A DNA stretch of 56,986 nt from Fomitopsis serialis (Eukaryota; Basidiomycota; Agaricomycetes; Polyporales; Fomitopsidaceae), in NCBI RefSeq assembly GCF_022376445.1, contig NW_025955213.1, positions 1 through 56,986 of the forward strand, in the 5' to 3' direction. Under the pieces are notes generated by a model, which searched no databases, had not been told where the DNA came from, and saw only the letters and a list, made by a program, of their open reading frames with translations. Of the stretch, positions 9,876 to 22,843 are shown in pieces (the stretch's first letter is position 1; every line of letters starts with the position of its first letter). The position numbers and the translations under genes are program-made.

Positions 9876-12271
9876 ATGGTATATCCCCCACTCGATGCGC
9901 ATGACTCGCTCAAGGAGAAACTACCCGAGGCGCGGGACAGCGTCAAGTCGCTTTCATTTTCATCTGCTAAGAGCGTTCCACCAAGGCGCCGACTACCCAT
10001 AACATGGCAGGTTGTCATCGGTATCCTGACCTGCTTGTGTACTTGTACGTGCTTGTTCTTCTCCTCATGCCTCATGTTGTGACGCTTGAAGCGGTGTTCT
10101 GTAGTTGGAAACCACTGGTCCAATGTGAGCGCCCCGCATCATATCTTGTCGCGTTTACTTCATTGCGTATAAAACACAGGGCTTGATTGTGTGAGTATTC
10201 GTCCATCCCAATGTGTTGGTCGACGAACCGACATGTCCCCGGCAGTGCTCTGAAGACCACCATCATCAAGGAGACGCACATTAACAATTCCCAGTTCGCC
10301 ACCCTAGTACGTGCTACACGATACCATGCTACTTCTGGAGCTCACGACTGCGAACCAGGTCGCCATAACTAACCTTGTCAGTAGGCTTTTGACGGCTTTG
10401 TACCTCTCGCTCACGCAACGAAGTAGATCAATACGTTCCTATGCATTGGATTCGGATTCTGTATCGACAAGTGGGGAGGAGCACCGCTCTCGGTAATCTT
10501 CGCCGGGTTTCACCTCGGAGGCTCCTTTGTTATGGCAGGCGCGGCCACCAACAATCTGAACAGCTACCCGCTGCTGATTCTCGGGAAAGTCATCGCTGCC
10601 ATCGGTGACGGGTCCATTGACAACGCCCAGCACCGAATATTCTCGACGTATTTCGCTCCAGGCAGGGGCTTTGCGTTTTCAATAGGTAGGCTTGACGGCG
10701 TTGTGTCCGTACTTCTGCTGAGTCATGGTGTCTAGGTGCCATCTGGTAGCTTGCATTTACCGCATTCGTTACGCACAAACGCCTGACGTGGTTCCCATCT
10801 AGGGGTATCGCCAACCTTGCCCAGTTTACGGGTCAATCCACAGCCAACATCATCACAGCTCACTTCGGGTCGTATTCTTACGCCCTCTGGATAAGCACCG
10901 GTATCGCGGGCTTTTCCTTCGTCTGCGCCGCGGCCGTCGTTGTACTCGACCGCTACCTACGGGCACACTACGACATCACCGACCAAACCAACGGTAAGCC
11001 CCACAAGGGCCACCTCCGGCGACGCTTCAACCCTCGGTCCATACGCAACCTCCCCCTCACCTTCTGGATCGTCGTCGCCTTCGCTGTCTTCGAGAACGCG
11101 GGGGTGCAGGCGTTCGTGTCCATCTCGACGTATGTCATGTGACCGCGTGCTTGCCTATCGTGCTCGTTGACGCTGGCTGTCACTTTCGCACCGATTCTTA
11201 GGCAATTTGCGCAACAACGACTGAAGAAGGGCGCGGTCATTGGCGGATGGGTGTCGAGCTTCTATCTCCTCCTGCCCGCGTGTTTGACGCCGTTCCTGGG
11301 GATCTACATTGACTGCTTCGGGCAGCGGATCGGCTTCCGTGAGTGTCGATGTCGTCGACGGTGGGACCGCATGATTGACGTGTCTGGTCTGGCTCTGGCA
11401 GTGTTCGTTTCGGGATTGACATTCATGGTGTCGATGCTTCTGCTGAGGTTCTCGCAAACTGTGCCTACTTTCAGTGAGTGCTGCTCGCAGGGAGATGTAT
11501 ATTCCGGTCTGATTAGCGTATTTAGTCGCTGCGTATGTCTTCTACGCATTATCACAGGTCAGTACCAATTTTGGAATTTTGGTGGGGACGTGATCGACTG
11601 ATGGCGTATGCTCAAGGCCGTCACACCAGCACCCCAAGTCGAGATCGTCCGAACCGTTATCCCAGATCCTCAAGACTACGCCACAGGGTACGTAGCCCAT
11701 ATACGCCGTCATTACGGGAGCTGATCGATTTGAACTAGATTTGCGATCAAAAGTGAGCCTGCGCGTCTTCGCTGACTCGCACAGAAGAGCTAAAGCACTC
11801 TCGGCAGAATCCGTCGTTCAGGCCTCCATTGTGATTATCACGACCGCAGCCGGGAAATTGCAAGACGACACATCCGACAATTCCCTGGAGCCTGGTGTAT
11901 CCCTCTGGCTTGCCTACGCCTTCATCTCCGTCGCCATCTCCGGCGGTCTCCTCCTCGTTTCCTACTTCAAACCCTCGCTTCTCCCTGCTGCGCGCCTCTC
12001 GCAGATCAACCCGCGGGCCGTGCCCGACGAGGTCGATCGCTTAGCGCAACGCGCCGGCATCACTGTGTCGAAGGAGAGCTTGGATGACGGCATGACGGAG
12101 AACAAGGAGAAGGAGAAGAGGCTGAAGGCGCCCGAGCCCGAGTATATGTGGGTGAGGTGGGCGAGCATGGTGGTGGGCGTCGTGATCATCGTGATTGGGT
12201 GGGTCATCTTTGGTCTGGGAGTGTCGTGGGGCGTGCACGGTAGTGTCATCGCGGGTACGGTAGGAGACTGA
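9876..12271 (+). CDS. MFS transporter, MFSD1-like
   Basis: Major facilitator superfamily membrane transporter with about 12 helices. Start MVYPPLDAHDSLKEK at ATG 9876. Exons recovered from conserved sequence include 9876-10020, 10105-10124 (20 nt), 10180-10190 (11 nt), 10246-10306, then a block reading FCIDKWGGAPLSVIFAGF up to 10685, 10736-10745 (10 nt), 10803-11129, 11202-11338, 11402 onward, and a last block from about 11791. Joined, they give GNHWSNGLIVALKTTIIKET, GKVIAAIGDGSIDNAQHRIF, FSIGAIWGIANLAQFTGQS, IGGWVSSFYLLLPACL and ASIVIITTAAGKL. The loop motif FCIDKWGG fits the MFS G-x-x-x-D-R/K signature after helix 2. The C-terminal hydrophobic block (VVGVVIIVIGWVIFGLGV) follows a charged Lys/Glu-rich loop. 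Whether 10307-10340 is a 34-nt intron or part of a longer one is uncertain. Substrate unknown; MFSD1 relatives sit in lysosome/vacuole membranes. Confidence 0.82.
10736..10745 (+). other. 10-nt microexon of the MFSD1-like gene
   Basis: GTGCCATCTG between acceptor TCTAG (ends 10735) and donor GTAGCT (10746). With the flanking exons ending 10685 and starting 10803 it reads SIG|AI|W|GIANLAQ in frame, which matches the family. Skipping it loses the frame. Confidence 0.75.
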
Positions 12272-12715
12272 AGCATGGACTAACGACGGTATGTACGAAT
12301 ACAAGGAGGAGCATACGGATCTTTACGAATCTTCTGAACCAGAGATGTTTGTTGTGGACTTTGCATGGCGGCGACCGTTGACATATACGTTTCTCGGACA
12401 ACGACGGATGATGTCCAGGAAAGTGATGCATGTATTTGGCCTGTGTGTCAGCGCAATATACCCTCGAAGCTGGTACACACCTCTGGATCAGATATTGACC
12501 TGACATGATCAGCCCAGCGACCTGACCAGTGTCAATGCAAGAGCTCGAGCGGTAAAGGTACATACTATCTTTCCTGCTTGACTTTTAAACCATACACATC
12601 GTGAAGCAATAACAAGTATGCGCTACAACGTTACCTAGCTGCCCCATGCTGGGATATAACCCATTTAATCATGGGCAAAATACACGTCCATGGCCACGCA
12701 CTCCCAGCTGGCCCG
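12272..12715. other. intergenic region between convergent genes
   Basis: Both neighbours end here, so this should hold two terminators. No coding sequence is seen. Confidence 0.5.
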
Positions 12716-14292
12716 CTAAATTTCCTTGATGCCGACGTCTCGCCACCATCGTTCCGCATCCCCGATGGCGTCGTACCCAAAGTGCGTCGCAACCTTCTGC
12801 TTCTCGCTCTCGTCGAGCTTCCTCTCCTTCACGCCCTCCCCGCCCGCGCCCCTCGACTCCGCGTCCGTCGCGCTGATCTCGGCGCTCCCCGCGACCACCT
12901 CGCCCGCGCTCTCCGGGCCCTTCTCCTTCTCGCCCGAAAAGACGTTCCATATGCCCGTGTCGCGCTGCTCCTGCTCCGGGCCGTCCGGCATGTGTACGTA
13001 GTGCTGGTTCAGCCGGCTTTCGTTCTGCATTGCGGTTGCGCGGGGGAGGCGGAGGTCCTCGTATGCTTTGAGGAACCTGGGGAGCTGGCTGACGGAGGTG
13101 ATGTGTGAGAGGAGGGTTCCGATGATGGCAGCGTCTTCCATAGCCATGGCGGCGCCTTGGGCGCGGTAGGGCTAGCGACCGTGGATAAGTCCCGGGGGAA
13201 AAAGAGATCTAACACGAGAGACGCACGAGCATGGGATGGCACGCATCACCGAGCAGCGTGAGCTTGCCGGCCGGATGCATCCATGTCTTGAGCGGCTGGC
13301 GGTCGAGCAGCCGCCACTCGAGCGTGCTCTCGATGAGCCCAAGCAACTTCTGTACTCTGCGTCACGTGGTCTGGGTAGGTGTATTCGAGGATCGAAGCGA
13401 AGACGAAGACACACCTCGGCTCGAAGTCCGTATAGCCCGCTCTCATAAGCTCCGCGCTGCCCTCTGCGGTCCATGACTCCACTGAACCTTTGTCAGGGTG
13501 AGCCAGGACGATGTTGTATAATTCGCACGCGCGCTGGGATGTGCCGCTTCAGCCGCTCGGCAGCCAGAGGGGGACGGACGAGAGAAGCGTTCGTCTACTC
13601 ACCACGTTGTACGCGACGATGTGCCTGTGCGGCCCCATCCACGAAGTCACTTCCGGGTTCTCCACGAACGACTTCAGATCCGGATCTTTCAGCAGCAATT
13701 CGGTGGGTATCAGGGCTCGGTACGCGGCATCGCCCGTCGGTGTGGCAGGTATTTTTTGGCCCACGACTGCCTGCTGGAGCGTACTGTGCACACCGTCTGC
13801 GCCGATCACCAGATCTCCGTGCAACACCTCCCCGGACTCCAGCGTCAAGCTCGGCGCCTCCGGGTCCACGCTCACCACCCTGCAGTTCAGCCTCAGTGCT
13901 ACGCGGGGCGCGACCCGTTCATAGAGGAGACGATGGAGGTCCGCGCGGTGGACATTGTAGTACGGCAGCTCCGGCGTGGTGATGCCCTCGCCATTGAGTG
14001 GCGTCACGCCGATGACCTTGCCATTGCTGTAACGTCGCGTGACGAACCGTGCGGGCTTGACCGCGACCTTCGCGAGCGCATCACCGATGCCCCAGCGTAC
14101 GAGGAGGCGGGTAACGTTCGGCGAGACCTGGATGCCCGCGCCAACATCGCCGATGGTGGCCGCGGCCTCGACCATGGTGACTTTGTGGCCGGCGTCGGTC
14201 AGCGCGCACGCGGCTGAGAGCCCGCTGAGGCCGCAGCCGACGATGAGGATGTCGAGCGGCGCCTTCGCCGTCGGGGGTTGGGGAACGGACAT
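12716..14292 (-). CDS. FAD-dependent monooxygenase, salicylate-hydroxylase-like
   Basis: Class A flavoprotein monooxygenase that hydroxylates aromatic substrates using NAD(P)H. Start MSVPQPPTAK at 14292. Domain order: Rossmann fold DILIVGCGLSGLSAACAL (GxGxxG near residues 18-23), VEAAATIGDVGAGIQVSPN for FAD contact, DLVIGADGVHS (the DG motif binding FAD and NADPH), and LTLLGDACHPMLPYRAQGA (the GD motif binding the FAD ribityl). Exon 1 is 14292-13603; three introns follow, and the splices after AYNV, EPR and HPML all keep frame. About 440 residues, normal for the family. The C-terminus is charged and Glu/Lys-rich. It converges on the MFSD1-like gene. Substrate not predictable; in wood-decay fungi such enzymes are usually linked to lignin- or plant-derived phenols (inference). 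It looks intact. Confidence 0.88.
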
Positions 14293-15627
14293 GGTGAGGA
14301 TTGTCAGATAAGGGCAGACGGCGGGATTGTATCGGACGAGTGTGTCCCCATATACGACGGCCCCCATCACGCTGTGTTCCCAGGCTGTGTCCCGGGGGAA
14401 GTGTTCAGCCTGTTCAGCGCCGGAAGGGTATAAGGGCTGATGAACAATGTGCGAGTGGTGAGTTCGACGACAATACTCATGGGCAAGCAAACGTACCGTG
14501 CAATGCATGGCGTCGCACAGAGTCCTCCCATGGGGACAGTTCGGTGAGCGGCACCGGGACTAGATGAGTTCAGGTGAAACAAGATACACCATCTGCGTGC
14601 GCTGGGCGAGCGACACGCCTGGCGGACCGACAACACGTACCAGTCGGTACATTGGATGAGCATGGTGGATGAGCATCAGTTGCAGGAGACGGTGCATCCA
14701 TGATGCACCCGCCGTCGCTGCCCTGCTTCCCCGGCAATCATATCGTAGATCGTCATGATCGGCGCTTCCGCGGTCGTCGACTCCGAGGCCCGCTCCTTTG
14801 GTATGTACCTTGCGGCGGTTCCTAGTTCGACACTCATTTCACTCGGAGACCACATCATACCGTGCCCCGCATTCGTCGTGCGCTGAGCCTGATGCACTTA
14901 CACGTCCGTCGTCAAGAGCCTGAGCGCCCGCGCGAGCGTTTGCCGATACTTATGCTCTCGATCACTGACTTTGGCTCCGCTTGGGTACCATCGTTGAAGA
15001 TTGAGACAGAAGGGCACACTTATTCAGCATTATAATTTACGCGTTCACGCTAACAACAGACGATCTTGCAGTGCATCACTTGAATTGATGATCTTGGACA
15101 CAAGATAGCCGCTTTGGGTTGCAATTCGGGGCAGTTCTGAGCCGACTCAGACGGCTCACTGAACGCCTGCTCCAGGTCGTCGCTGACTTGAGAAAAGAAG
15201 AAATAGCTTTTGTACGAATTTTCACAGAATCTGCTTATGTTCTTTACATGGTGAGGTGCCCAGACAAATTCAGAGTCCGAGTCGCAGCTGCACTCTTGAG
15301 GCCTTGAGGGTCGAAGCCCAGGCCGTGGCGGTCGGGCTTGTCACGGACCACGGTCACATTCCTGCACGAAAACACAGTACTGGTGTGCATGCTCCTTCTG
15401 ATTCAAGAGTTCGTGCTCTAAACTTCAAAGACCTGCACCAAATCAGTTTCTATCCAGTCAATCGTGGTGCATACGTAAGCCAAGGCGGGACCCTAACCCT
15501 GTGGTGGGTGCTCTGCGGGGCGCGCCCTGCCCATGACGCGGCATGGCGGGGAGGATGACGTCGCGAGGCTCCTCAGCTGTCAGAGCGAGGCTTCTTGCGT
15601 TTGTTCGACCTGGTATGGCGGGAGGCC
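14293..15627. other. divergent intergenic region between FAD monooxygenase and Ish1 genes
   Basis: It holds the two promoters. No family sequence is found in 1.3 kb. Confidence 0.5.
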
Positions 15628-15635
15628 TTATAAAC
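15628..15635 (+). promoter_or_regulatory. TATA box of the Ish1-repeat gene
   Basis: TTATAAAC about 100 bases before ATG 15733, followed by a C/T-rich stretch (15655-15730) typical of fungal transcription starts. Strong, well-expressed fungal genes often show this arrangement. Confidence 0.6.
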
Positions 15636-15732
15636 CATGTCTGCTGTCCCTCGGTCCCCACATTCTTTCTCCCGTCTCACGACCTGCCACGCGAACTAAC
15701 GACCTCTTATCCTCACCACTACGAACGCAATA

Positions 15733-17646
15733 ATGAAGCTTTCTCCGAGTCTTGTTCTCCTCGCTATGACCCTGGGCTCCCAGGCGTCGCTATGGGGCTC
15801 GTCGTCGTCGTCTTCAACAGCGAAGTCACCAGGTGAGTGTCGATGCCTTGTTCGGGGGTTGGACGCGTCAGAGTCAATTCTGGCGATCACGGCCGCCCAG
15901 GTCACAGATGTGGCAAAGGATGCAAGGGCACGTCATAGAATGTCTGGGTACCTACGTGTCCCCGCGAACAAGACCAAATGAGTCGAAGGCTCGCGTCCGC
16001 TGACCACGGCATCACAGCATACACCAACTGGGCACCCTCAGAGCTGATCGCATGGCTCGACTCACGCAACGTACCCATCCCCACCACCACTCCCGGACCG
16101 TCCGTCAACGAGCTCAGGTCCCTTGTGTCTTCCAACTGGGAGGGGGCCACGCACACCGCCGCGGCATGGGGCGCCGCCCAGACGGGCTGGGCAGCCGACC
16201 AAGCTGGCCAGGCGCAAGCCAGTTTCTGGGACTACTACGGTCACTTGAAGCAGGACACCTTCGACACATGGGACGAGTCTCGTCTTCGCGAATTCCTCCT
16301 CGAGCAGGGCGTCGTCGAGCCCTCAGGTACCCGGGAACAACTCGCTCTTCTAGCCAAGCAAAAGTGGGGGCAGGCTTCGTCGAGCGCGTCCGCCTATAGC
16401 AACAGTGCGTCTTCTCTCGCTAGCTTGGCTAGCCAGAGCGCGTCGAGCGCGAGTGTGCGGGCCAGCTCGGCGGTGTACGGCGGCAAGAAGTACCAGGCAA
16501 GCCAGAGCGTGAGCAGCGCCGTCACCTCGGCCTCCGCACAGGTTGAGCAGGTGCTCGATGACACCAAAGATTATGTCTACTCAACCTGGGACGACAATGC
16601 GCTGCGGGCGTACCTCGAGAGCAAGGGCGTGATCGAGACGAAGCAGCAGGCTACCCGTAACCAGCTGTTGCAATGGATGCGCGACACATACGTAACCGCT
16701 GCGAACCCCATCTGGGAGGCGTGGAGCGACTCGTATATCGTGAGTGGCCCTCTCTTAGCAAGTATTGTTGGCTGTATGCTGACGGAGCTCGCAGCACCAA
16801 TGGCTTCTCAAGCATAACATCGTCAAGTCGGACGCGCAGAAGAAGCGGGAAGAGTACTTGGCGTTGATGCAGAAGTACTATTATGGTTCGCAGGAGACGG
16901 CGTGGTCGAGCTGGAACGACTCGCAGATGAAGGAGTGGCTCGTCGAGCACGGCGTAGTCAAGGGCGACGCACAGGTCAAGAGGGAAAAGCTCGAGAAGTT
17001 GCTTGCGTGAGTAATCTTCGCCACACATTCCAGGGAACTTGTGCTGATTAGCTTGCTGGCGGCGGCAGCGACAACTACGCACACGCGCAAGACACGCTCT
17101 GGGGTGCATGGAGCGAATCGGACATGCGCGCGTGGCTGATCGAGCGCGGCTACATCCGGAGCGACGCGCAGAAGACGCGGGACGAGCTGGTGAAGCTGAT
17201 GCACGACAAGTACACGGAGTACAACGCGCGGGCGGCGCCGTACCTCGTGTGGCCGGACGCGCGGCTGCGCGCGTACCTGCGCGAGCACGGGCTGTCGGAG
17301 GAGGCGGTACCGACGAGCCGGCCGGGCCTGCTCCAGGAGGTGAGGATCCGGTACGTGCAGACGGAGACCCGCGCTGAGAGGGTCTTGGGGAAGGTGAAGG
17401 GCGTGCTGTATGATGCGACGGAGGCGGCGGAGGAGCAGATTGGGAGGGTGAGTGGTTCGAAGTTGCCCTTGGTAGGGCTTTCGGTGTGAAGCCGTCGTGC
17501 TGACCATGTGCGTCGTCGTTCCGTAGGTGATTGAGAAGTTGACGGGCGGCGCGGAGAGCGCGAGGGAGCATGTCGGTGTGGGCGTTGAGACGGGCGGTGA
17601 AAAGGTGAAGACGGCGGGGCAGAAGATGCAGAAGTCGGAGCTGTGA
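15733..17646 (+). CDS. Ish1-repeat stress protein (ISH1/MSC1-like)
   Basis: Secretory or nuclear-envelope protein built from Ish1 domains. MKLSPSLVLLAMTLGSQAS is a signal peptide. Intron 15833-16017 (185 nt) joins KSP|AYTNW; later introns follow SDSYI, KLLA and EQIGR. At least five to six Ish1 units are seen, each with a Trp then an L-x-x-x-L-x-x-x-G core: NWAPSELIAWLDSRNV, TWDESRLREFLLEQGVV, TWDDNALRAYLESKGVI, WSDSYIHQWLLKHNIV, WNDSQMKEWLVEHGVV, WSESDMRAWLIERGYI, plus a weaker VWPDARLRAYLREHG. A Ser/Ala-rich segment (about residues 180-240) separates units two and three. The tail is Lys/Gln-rich. S. pombe Ish1 is stress-induced at the nuclear envelope and S. cerevisiae Msc1 relates to it; the role here is inferred. 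It looks intact, with a clear TATA box. Confidence 0.85.
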
Positions 17647-19916
17647 ATGTGTTCACTGTCCCTTCACCGAGCTGTAGAATGTACGCGTTCTTCTGCAGGA
17701 ATACTGTAGTGTTACCCTCCAGGGATTAGTATATATTGTATTTGTAGAATGGAAGTTCTGGAAACGTACGTGTTTGTGAATCCGCTCAATGATGCGATGG
17801 GATTGGGACGATGTCGCTTTCCTGCACGTTGTATGTTCCGGACTCTTCATACATGGCCAGGTGTTTGTGTCGTGTATGTGGTGCCGACGTGCTGTGGCAG
17901 GTTGGCGATGCAATAGAATTCTCAGCTCATTTCAGGACCCTGGTGTGTAAACGTCAGTAACGCCCTGCCGCGCACGCGGGATGCAGTGTTTAGCGAGTAT
18001 CGCATGGAATGTCAGGGTTTGAATAGGAGTTCGAGAGAACATGCGGAGCGTTGACCGTTGAGAGCGTCAGAAACGTTGACGGGGAAGTATTCGAGTTAGC
18101 CAACGAGGATAGCGAATGGGGATAGCATTACCTGAGAGACGCTCCAGAACGCTCGGCGAGTAGAGATGTAAGCCCGGGGCTCGGTGAGGCGATGTAATCA
18201 ATCAGGTGGGGTTGGAGATGTGTACGAATATGAGGCCGAGTACATAGGGCTGTGGCCCGGATCTCAGGCTGCGATGGCAGGGACTTGAACGTGCCAGCCT
18301 GCGTTTGGTTGGGACGTAAGTGGGAATGCATGGCTGTTGGTGAATGATTGTTAGCGGCAAGATAGTGGTGAGACGATCATATCTGGTGGCCTGTAGCTAT
18401 AGGGTGTTTGTGAGGAAGGAGTGTGAGGACGTCCTGAGTCGGGTACTGCACTATGCCTTTCCGGAGGAGACATTCAGCTTGGAGAGGGTACAGACGCGCC
18501 GCAAGCTGGGCTTTCTTTGACAGCGCATTCACGGTACTACGGAACGACACGACTGGAAGAGATATAAAACCCGTTGTTAGGACAGCATCGACACGTACCT
18601 TCGCTAACGCACCGCGCGAGCGATCTGGAGTTTGCGACTTGATCATGTCTTTGGTCCGTCTGGCGCGAGAGGGCGTCGGTGCTCCTTGACTCTTCAATAA
18701 AGGAGGGTACTGAGTGCTTGACCTGAAGTCGATCTCGCCTCGCCGGAATTCTCATACCTGGCGTCTATGCACTGGGATACGATGACCGGCGTGGCGGATA
18801 TGACGGTCACGTGTGAAGCGAGGCGTACCAGCAGCCCGCCTCATTATTACTGAGTGAGCTTGGATGGTCAGTTGCAAGAGAGCGAGAGGGGAATGATTGG
18901 CGGTGTGGGGCGCAGCCCGCAGGGGTGCCCGACTCGAAGAGTGTGCCTGGACCTGAGGGGCAACGGGTGAGCCGCGAGGGCGGGCGGGTTGATACCGCAG
19001 CCCTGCGCTCCCATTGCCACTGCTGGGCCGCAGGGTAGACACGTCGAGCCAAAAACAAAACAAAACAAAGACAAAAACAAAACAAATCTATAAAGAAAAA
19101 GCACACATTGGGTTTTTGGCGGCGTGTGCTGCGTGAAGAGGGTGTGGAGGGTGGGGAAAACGAGAGCTATTCGAAGGGCGTAGCAGCCGCGGAGCCTTCG
19201 AGAGCGGTCGTCCGAGTGGGCGCGCAGAGGAGAGCGATGCGCGCCTAAATCTCCTCCTGCATGCGTAGACTCACTTCTACGCGACGCTCGTGCCTCGCTT
19301 CGCTTAGAATACCAATAGTACTAGTGGACTATGCTGATGTGTGCTGGTGGACGCGAATCAGGGTGTCAATGCGGTCTCAGCCTGAGTGCAGGGTCTCGTC
19401 TATGTCAGTAACTTTATAGCTCTAGCCTACCAGTATAGGCTCTATGCTTTGTGGTGTGGTACTCAATCTGCTCGGAGCACTGTGACGAAGACACAGCCGT
19501 GATATGACTCGCAGCGGTCACGGCCAGACCGAATGGACGACTCGGAGTCGAGGAGAAGGCGGACCACGGTCGAAGCTGGAATAAAATAAGTCAATGTCCG
19601 CGTTCTTAGAGATGGTCGCCAGGTCGTCTACTCGACATGTCTATCCGTTGAACCGCGCTGAGGATGATGAGAGGGAGCTCGAGGGCGAGGTCGCGGTCAC
19701 GGTAATACTTAGTTCAGCACTTGCTGCATTAGGAAGTCAGATCTTGCTATGGGCGCTTGATGGGCGCTTGACCAAATTTTGGGCATACCGCTAACCGATA
19801 AGTTCTGCTTGCGCCTCTCCCACCAGCAAACTGTGTACGCTGTGCCCATAGTGCCTCCAGTGTTTCGGTCTACTCACAGAGCTAACTGGACTTCCTCTGA
19901 TCTTTCATAGCCTTTG
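17647..19916. other. 2.3-kb gene-free region
   Basis: Apart from the A-rich repeat at 19051-19088 I see no gene, RNA or transposon. It contains the 3' end of the Ish1 gene and the promoter of the PPR gene. Confidence 0.5.
19051..19088 (+). repeat. A-rich AAAAC simple repeat
   Basis: Tandem AAAAC units, some imperfect (one reads AAAGAC). Simple sequence; no function is inferred. Confidence 0.7.
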
Positions 19917-22843
19917 ATGGCGACTGCTTTGCGTCTTCCACCGGGTTTACTCGATCTTACGCTCAGTCGCGTTTTCGCACGAACGCCTATAGCTAGCGTA
20001 CGTCCATGGAGAGGTTGCGAGACAGTCCTTCGCAGACATGGACACAGCGCCGCTGTTCTGCTGCAGCAGTCGCCCGCAGACTACGACTATGATGCATTGT
20101 CGTTGTACTCAGCGTGAGTTGCATGGGCCGTGGTGGGTCGCTTGCTTGCTGACAATGCACTAGCAAGGGAGAGGGCACGGATAGAACAAAGCAGTCCACC
20201 GAAGTGTCTTTCCAGGAGGAGTTTCATAACCAGAACCGCGCGCTATCGGAGCTGGAGGAACGGGTCCGCGCACTGCAGGAAGCCGTGAAGGACCAGGTAT
20301 GTCCCTGACGTACTGGTTAGCTTCGCCGAAAAACACTGAACCGAGGTTACAGACAGCTCTCACCGACTCCGCGTCGTACTCAGAGGAAGACCTTCTGCAA
20401 GTGTACGAGGATGTTTTGGCGCTGCCCCCGTCCATGCCCTCGGAGCAAGACAAAGCTGTCGAGCCGCGTGACATCGCGGTAGAAGATGCAGCACTTCTTC
20501 AAGGGATAGCAATGCGATGGCTCGAAGGCCTAGACTCTCCGGCGTCTTCGTCTACAACAGACGTCAGCGTACCACGCAGTATAATCGCTCGTCTGCGAGA
20601 GGTTGCCGCAGGCCTCGAACGTTTGGACCAGCCCCTTCCGCAGCGTGAAGGCGAAGAGAGCAATGTAGATGAAATTGCGCTTTCCGTGCCGACTGGCATG
20701 CTCACTACCGAGGAGTGGCTAGCCCTCATACGCACTTTTGTACGTTATGTTCCCTTTCTTTGTGGAGCTGTCACTCATTCACGCCTTTCGGTCGTAGTTC
20801 AGAACCGATGACAGCGCCACAGCGGAGACTGCGCTTAGTCTGATGAAGGTTGGAAGCTCCTCTGCTTTTCGCTTGCGTTGCTGAATTTGACGTTCACAGT
20901 CAACCGGTGGGCTGGGCCTTGAGGAAGCTGTCAACGAAGTTCTCGCCTCATATGCGTCTGTTGGTGATGTAACCAGCACGGAAAGAGTGCTACAGGCCCA
21001 TGCACCGTCGCCCACAGAAGTACAGCGAGACTTCCACATCAAGGCATATTGCAAGGCGTTGGCTCCTGGCGCGCTCCCGCTGCGTGTGGAAGAACTCCTG
21101 CACGAGTATGAATCCCGCGGGCTACCAGCGCCGATGAAGTCGTACACCCGCGTCCTCACGGCCCTCCTGTCTTCGCGGACAAGACCGTCCCTCGGCCACG
21201 CTCAAGCTTGGGATCTCTTTGCTCATATGCGTTACGCTGTTCACCCCGAACCGGACATTGCGCTCTACACCCTGATGCTTCGGTCGTGTGCACACCCTGC
21301 GATGCCTGCGGAGCCCGAGCGTGCCCTCGATCTCTTCACAGAGGCTACGGTGGACCACCGGCTGGCGCCGACTCCCGCGGCGTTTTCGGCTGCGATATAC
21401 GCGCTCTCGCGCAGCGGGGAGAAGCGTTATATCCGGGAGGCGTTCCGGCTCGCGAAGCAGATGGTAGATGGCGACCGCGACGCACGGGGGATGAGCGCTT
21501 TCCGACCTGATCGGCGGCTGGTGGACGCCCTGCTGGAAGGCGCGAAGCGAATTGGGGACCTCGCGAGAACCCGCTGGCTTCTCGCCGTTATGGTGAGGCA
21601 GACCACACAGGCTGCCGCTCATGCAGCCGAGGATGCAGGCGGCCGCAATGCGCCGGAGTCCTCGCACATGTTACTCAACGAGGGCATCATGAGGCATGTC
21701 TTCCATACGTATGCGTCTTACAAAGTGCCGTTCACTCCGTCGCTGGCAAAGATAGTCGAAGACCCCGACGCAACCACCACCCCGAACGAAGCGAACCTGC
21801 CGGAAAGCGAGAACAAGGATGCCTCGGAGACATCAGCTGCAGAGGCAGCGACGGATATGGAGGAAGACTTCGCGTCCTCAGGCCTGCCAGTGCAGGAGGA
21901 CATGTCTAGCTTTTCACACATCCCGCCTCAGTCTCGTGCCGAAGTTGCTAGGGAGGTCGATATCCTGTTCTCCCGGATTGTCGAAGATAACAGGCTGAAG
22001 CATGACTTGGCCGAGCGCTTTGACTTTGGTCAAGAGGAGCCCACCCTGAGCCCGGGACCGTTTCAGCATATCGCACTGACAACGCGCCTCCTCAACGCCT
22101 ATCTCTCTGTCCACTACGTGCACTCTCGATTCGAGGTCTGGGGCGAACTCTATCGCACGCTATTCGACCAGCTGAACGTCCCGCGAGACGCCAAGACGTA
22201 TGTCGAGGCGCTCGAGCGTTGTTCGACATCGCACAGGTCGGAGCGACACCTGGCGCTCCGGCTGGCAGAAGAGATCTGGGGCAGCTGGCAAAGCATCGAG
22301 GGAGCGTGGTCTGTGGGCGGCGTGTCTGACCGTAATGACCCTGCCGTCAGCACGCTGAACGCGCGGCTGATTGAACGCGCAAACGTCGCTATGATTCGGA
22401 TCCTGTCCCTGTAAGTGTAGATTCGATCCCTTCTAGCACCCGGGGCTGATCATTTGTGGCTGTATCTTAGAACGGGCCAGGCTCGACGTGCGCTCGACGT
22501 AGTCCAATCTTTTGCTGCGCGTTACCCTCCAGGACGGCTTCTCCGAGTCGAACCCAAACATCCTCTCCGATCCTCTCGTTCTGTCCTCGAAGGTGCGAGA
22601 CCGCTCGTGAGGTTGTCCAGCTCCGTGGATATTCCCGACGACACCGTTCCACCGCTGCTTACGTTTACCGATCTCGAGGTTCTACACTCCCGATTAGTGA
22701 GAAGTGACGATAAGGCCAGCATCCGCTATGTCAAATGGTTATGCAAGACGTACGAAGGTTACCTCCGGAGACGACGGGATGCTGCAATGTTTGTTGCTCC
22801 GCCTAAGCAAAAGCCCAGTGCGGTCCCGACTTCGGCGCAATGA
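19917..22843 (+). CDS. pentatricopeptide-repeat (PPR) protein, probably mitochondrial
   Basis: Large helical-repeat protein of about 880 residues. ATG 19917 gives MATALRLPPGLLDLTLSRVF, rich in Leu/Arg with few acids, typical of a mitochondrial presequence. Introns follow DALSLYS, VKDQ, LIRTF, SLMK and ILSL and all keep frame; the exon 20909-22411 carries most of the protein. PPR-like helical pairs include APMKSYTRVLTALL, PDIALYTLMLRSCAH, PAFSAAIYALSRSG and RDAKTYVEALERCS. A coiled segment (EEFHNQNRALSELEERVRAL) precedes the repeats, and an acidic linker lies near residues 585-625. Fungal PPR proteins bind organelle transcripts for stability or translation, often of cox1 or cob; the target here is unknown. 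Intact. Confidence 0.82.

Noticed and set aside
11570..11590. Apparent premature stop (TGA) in the MFSD1-like gene
   Set aside because: It falls inside a 59-nt intron (GTCAGT..CAAG); splicing gives YALSQ|AVTPAPQVEIV in frame.
13621..14217. Long + strand open frames inside the FAD monooxygenase gene
   Set aside because: They are antisense to a clear family member; codon bias of the true gene explains them.
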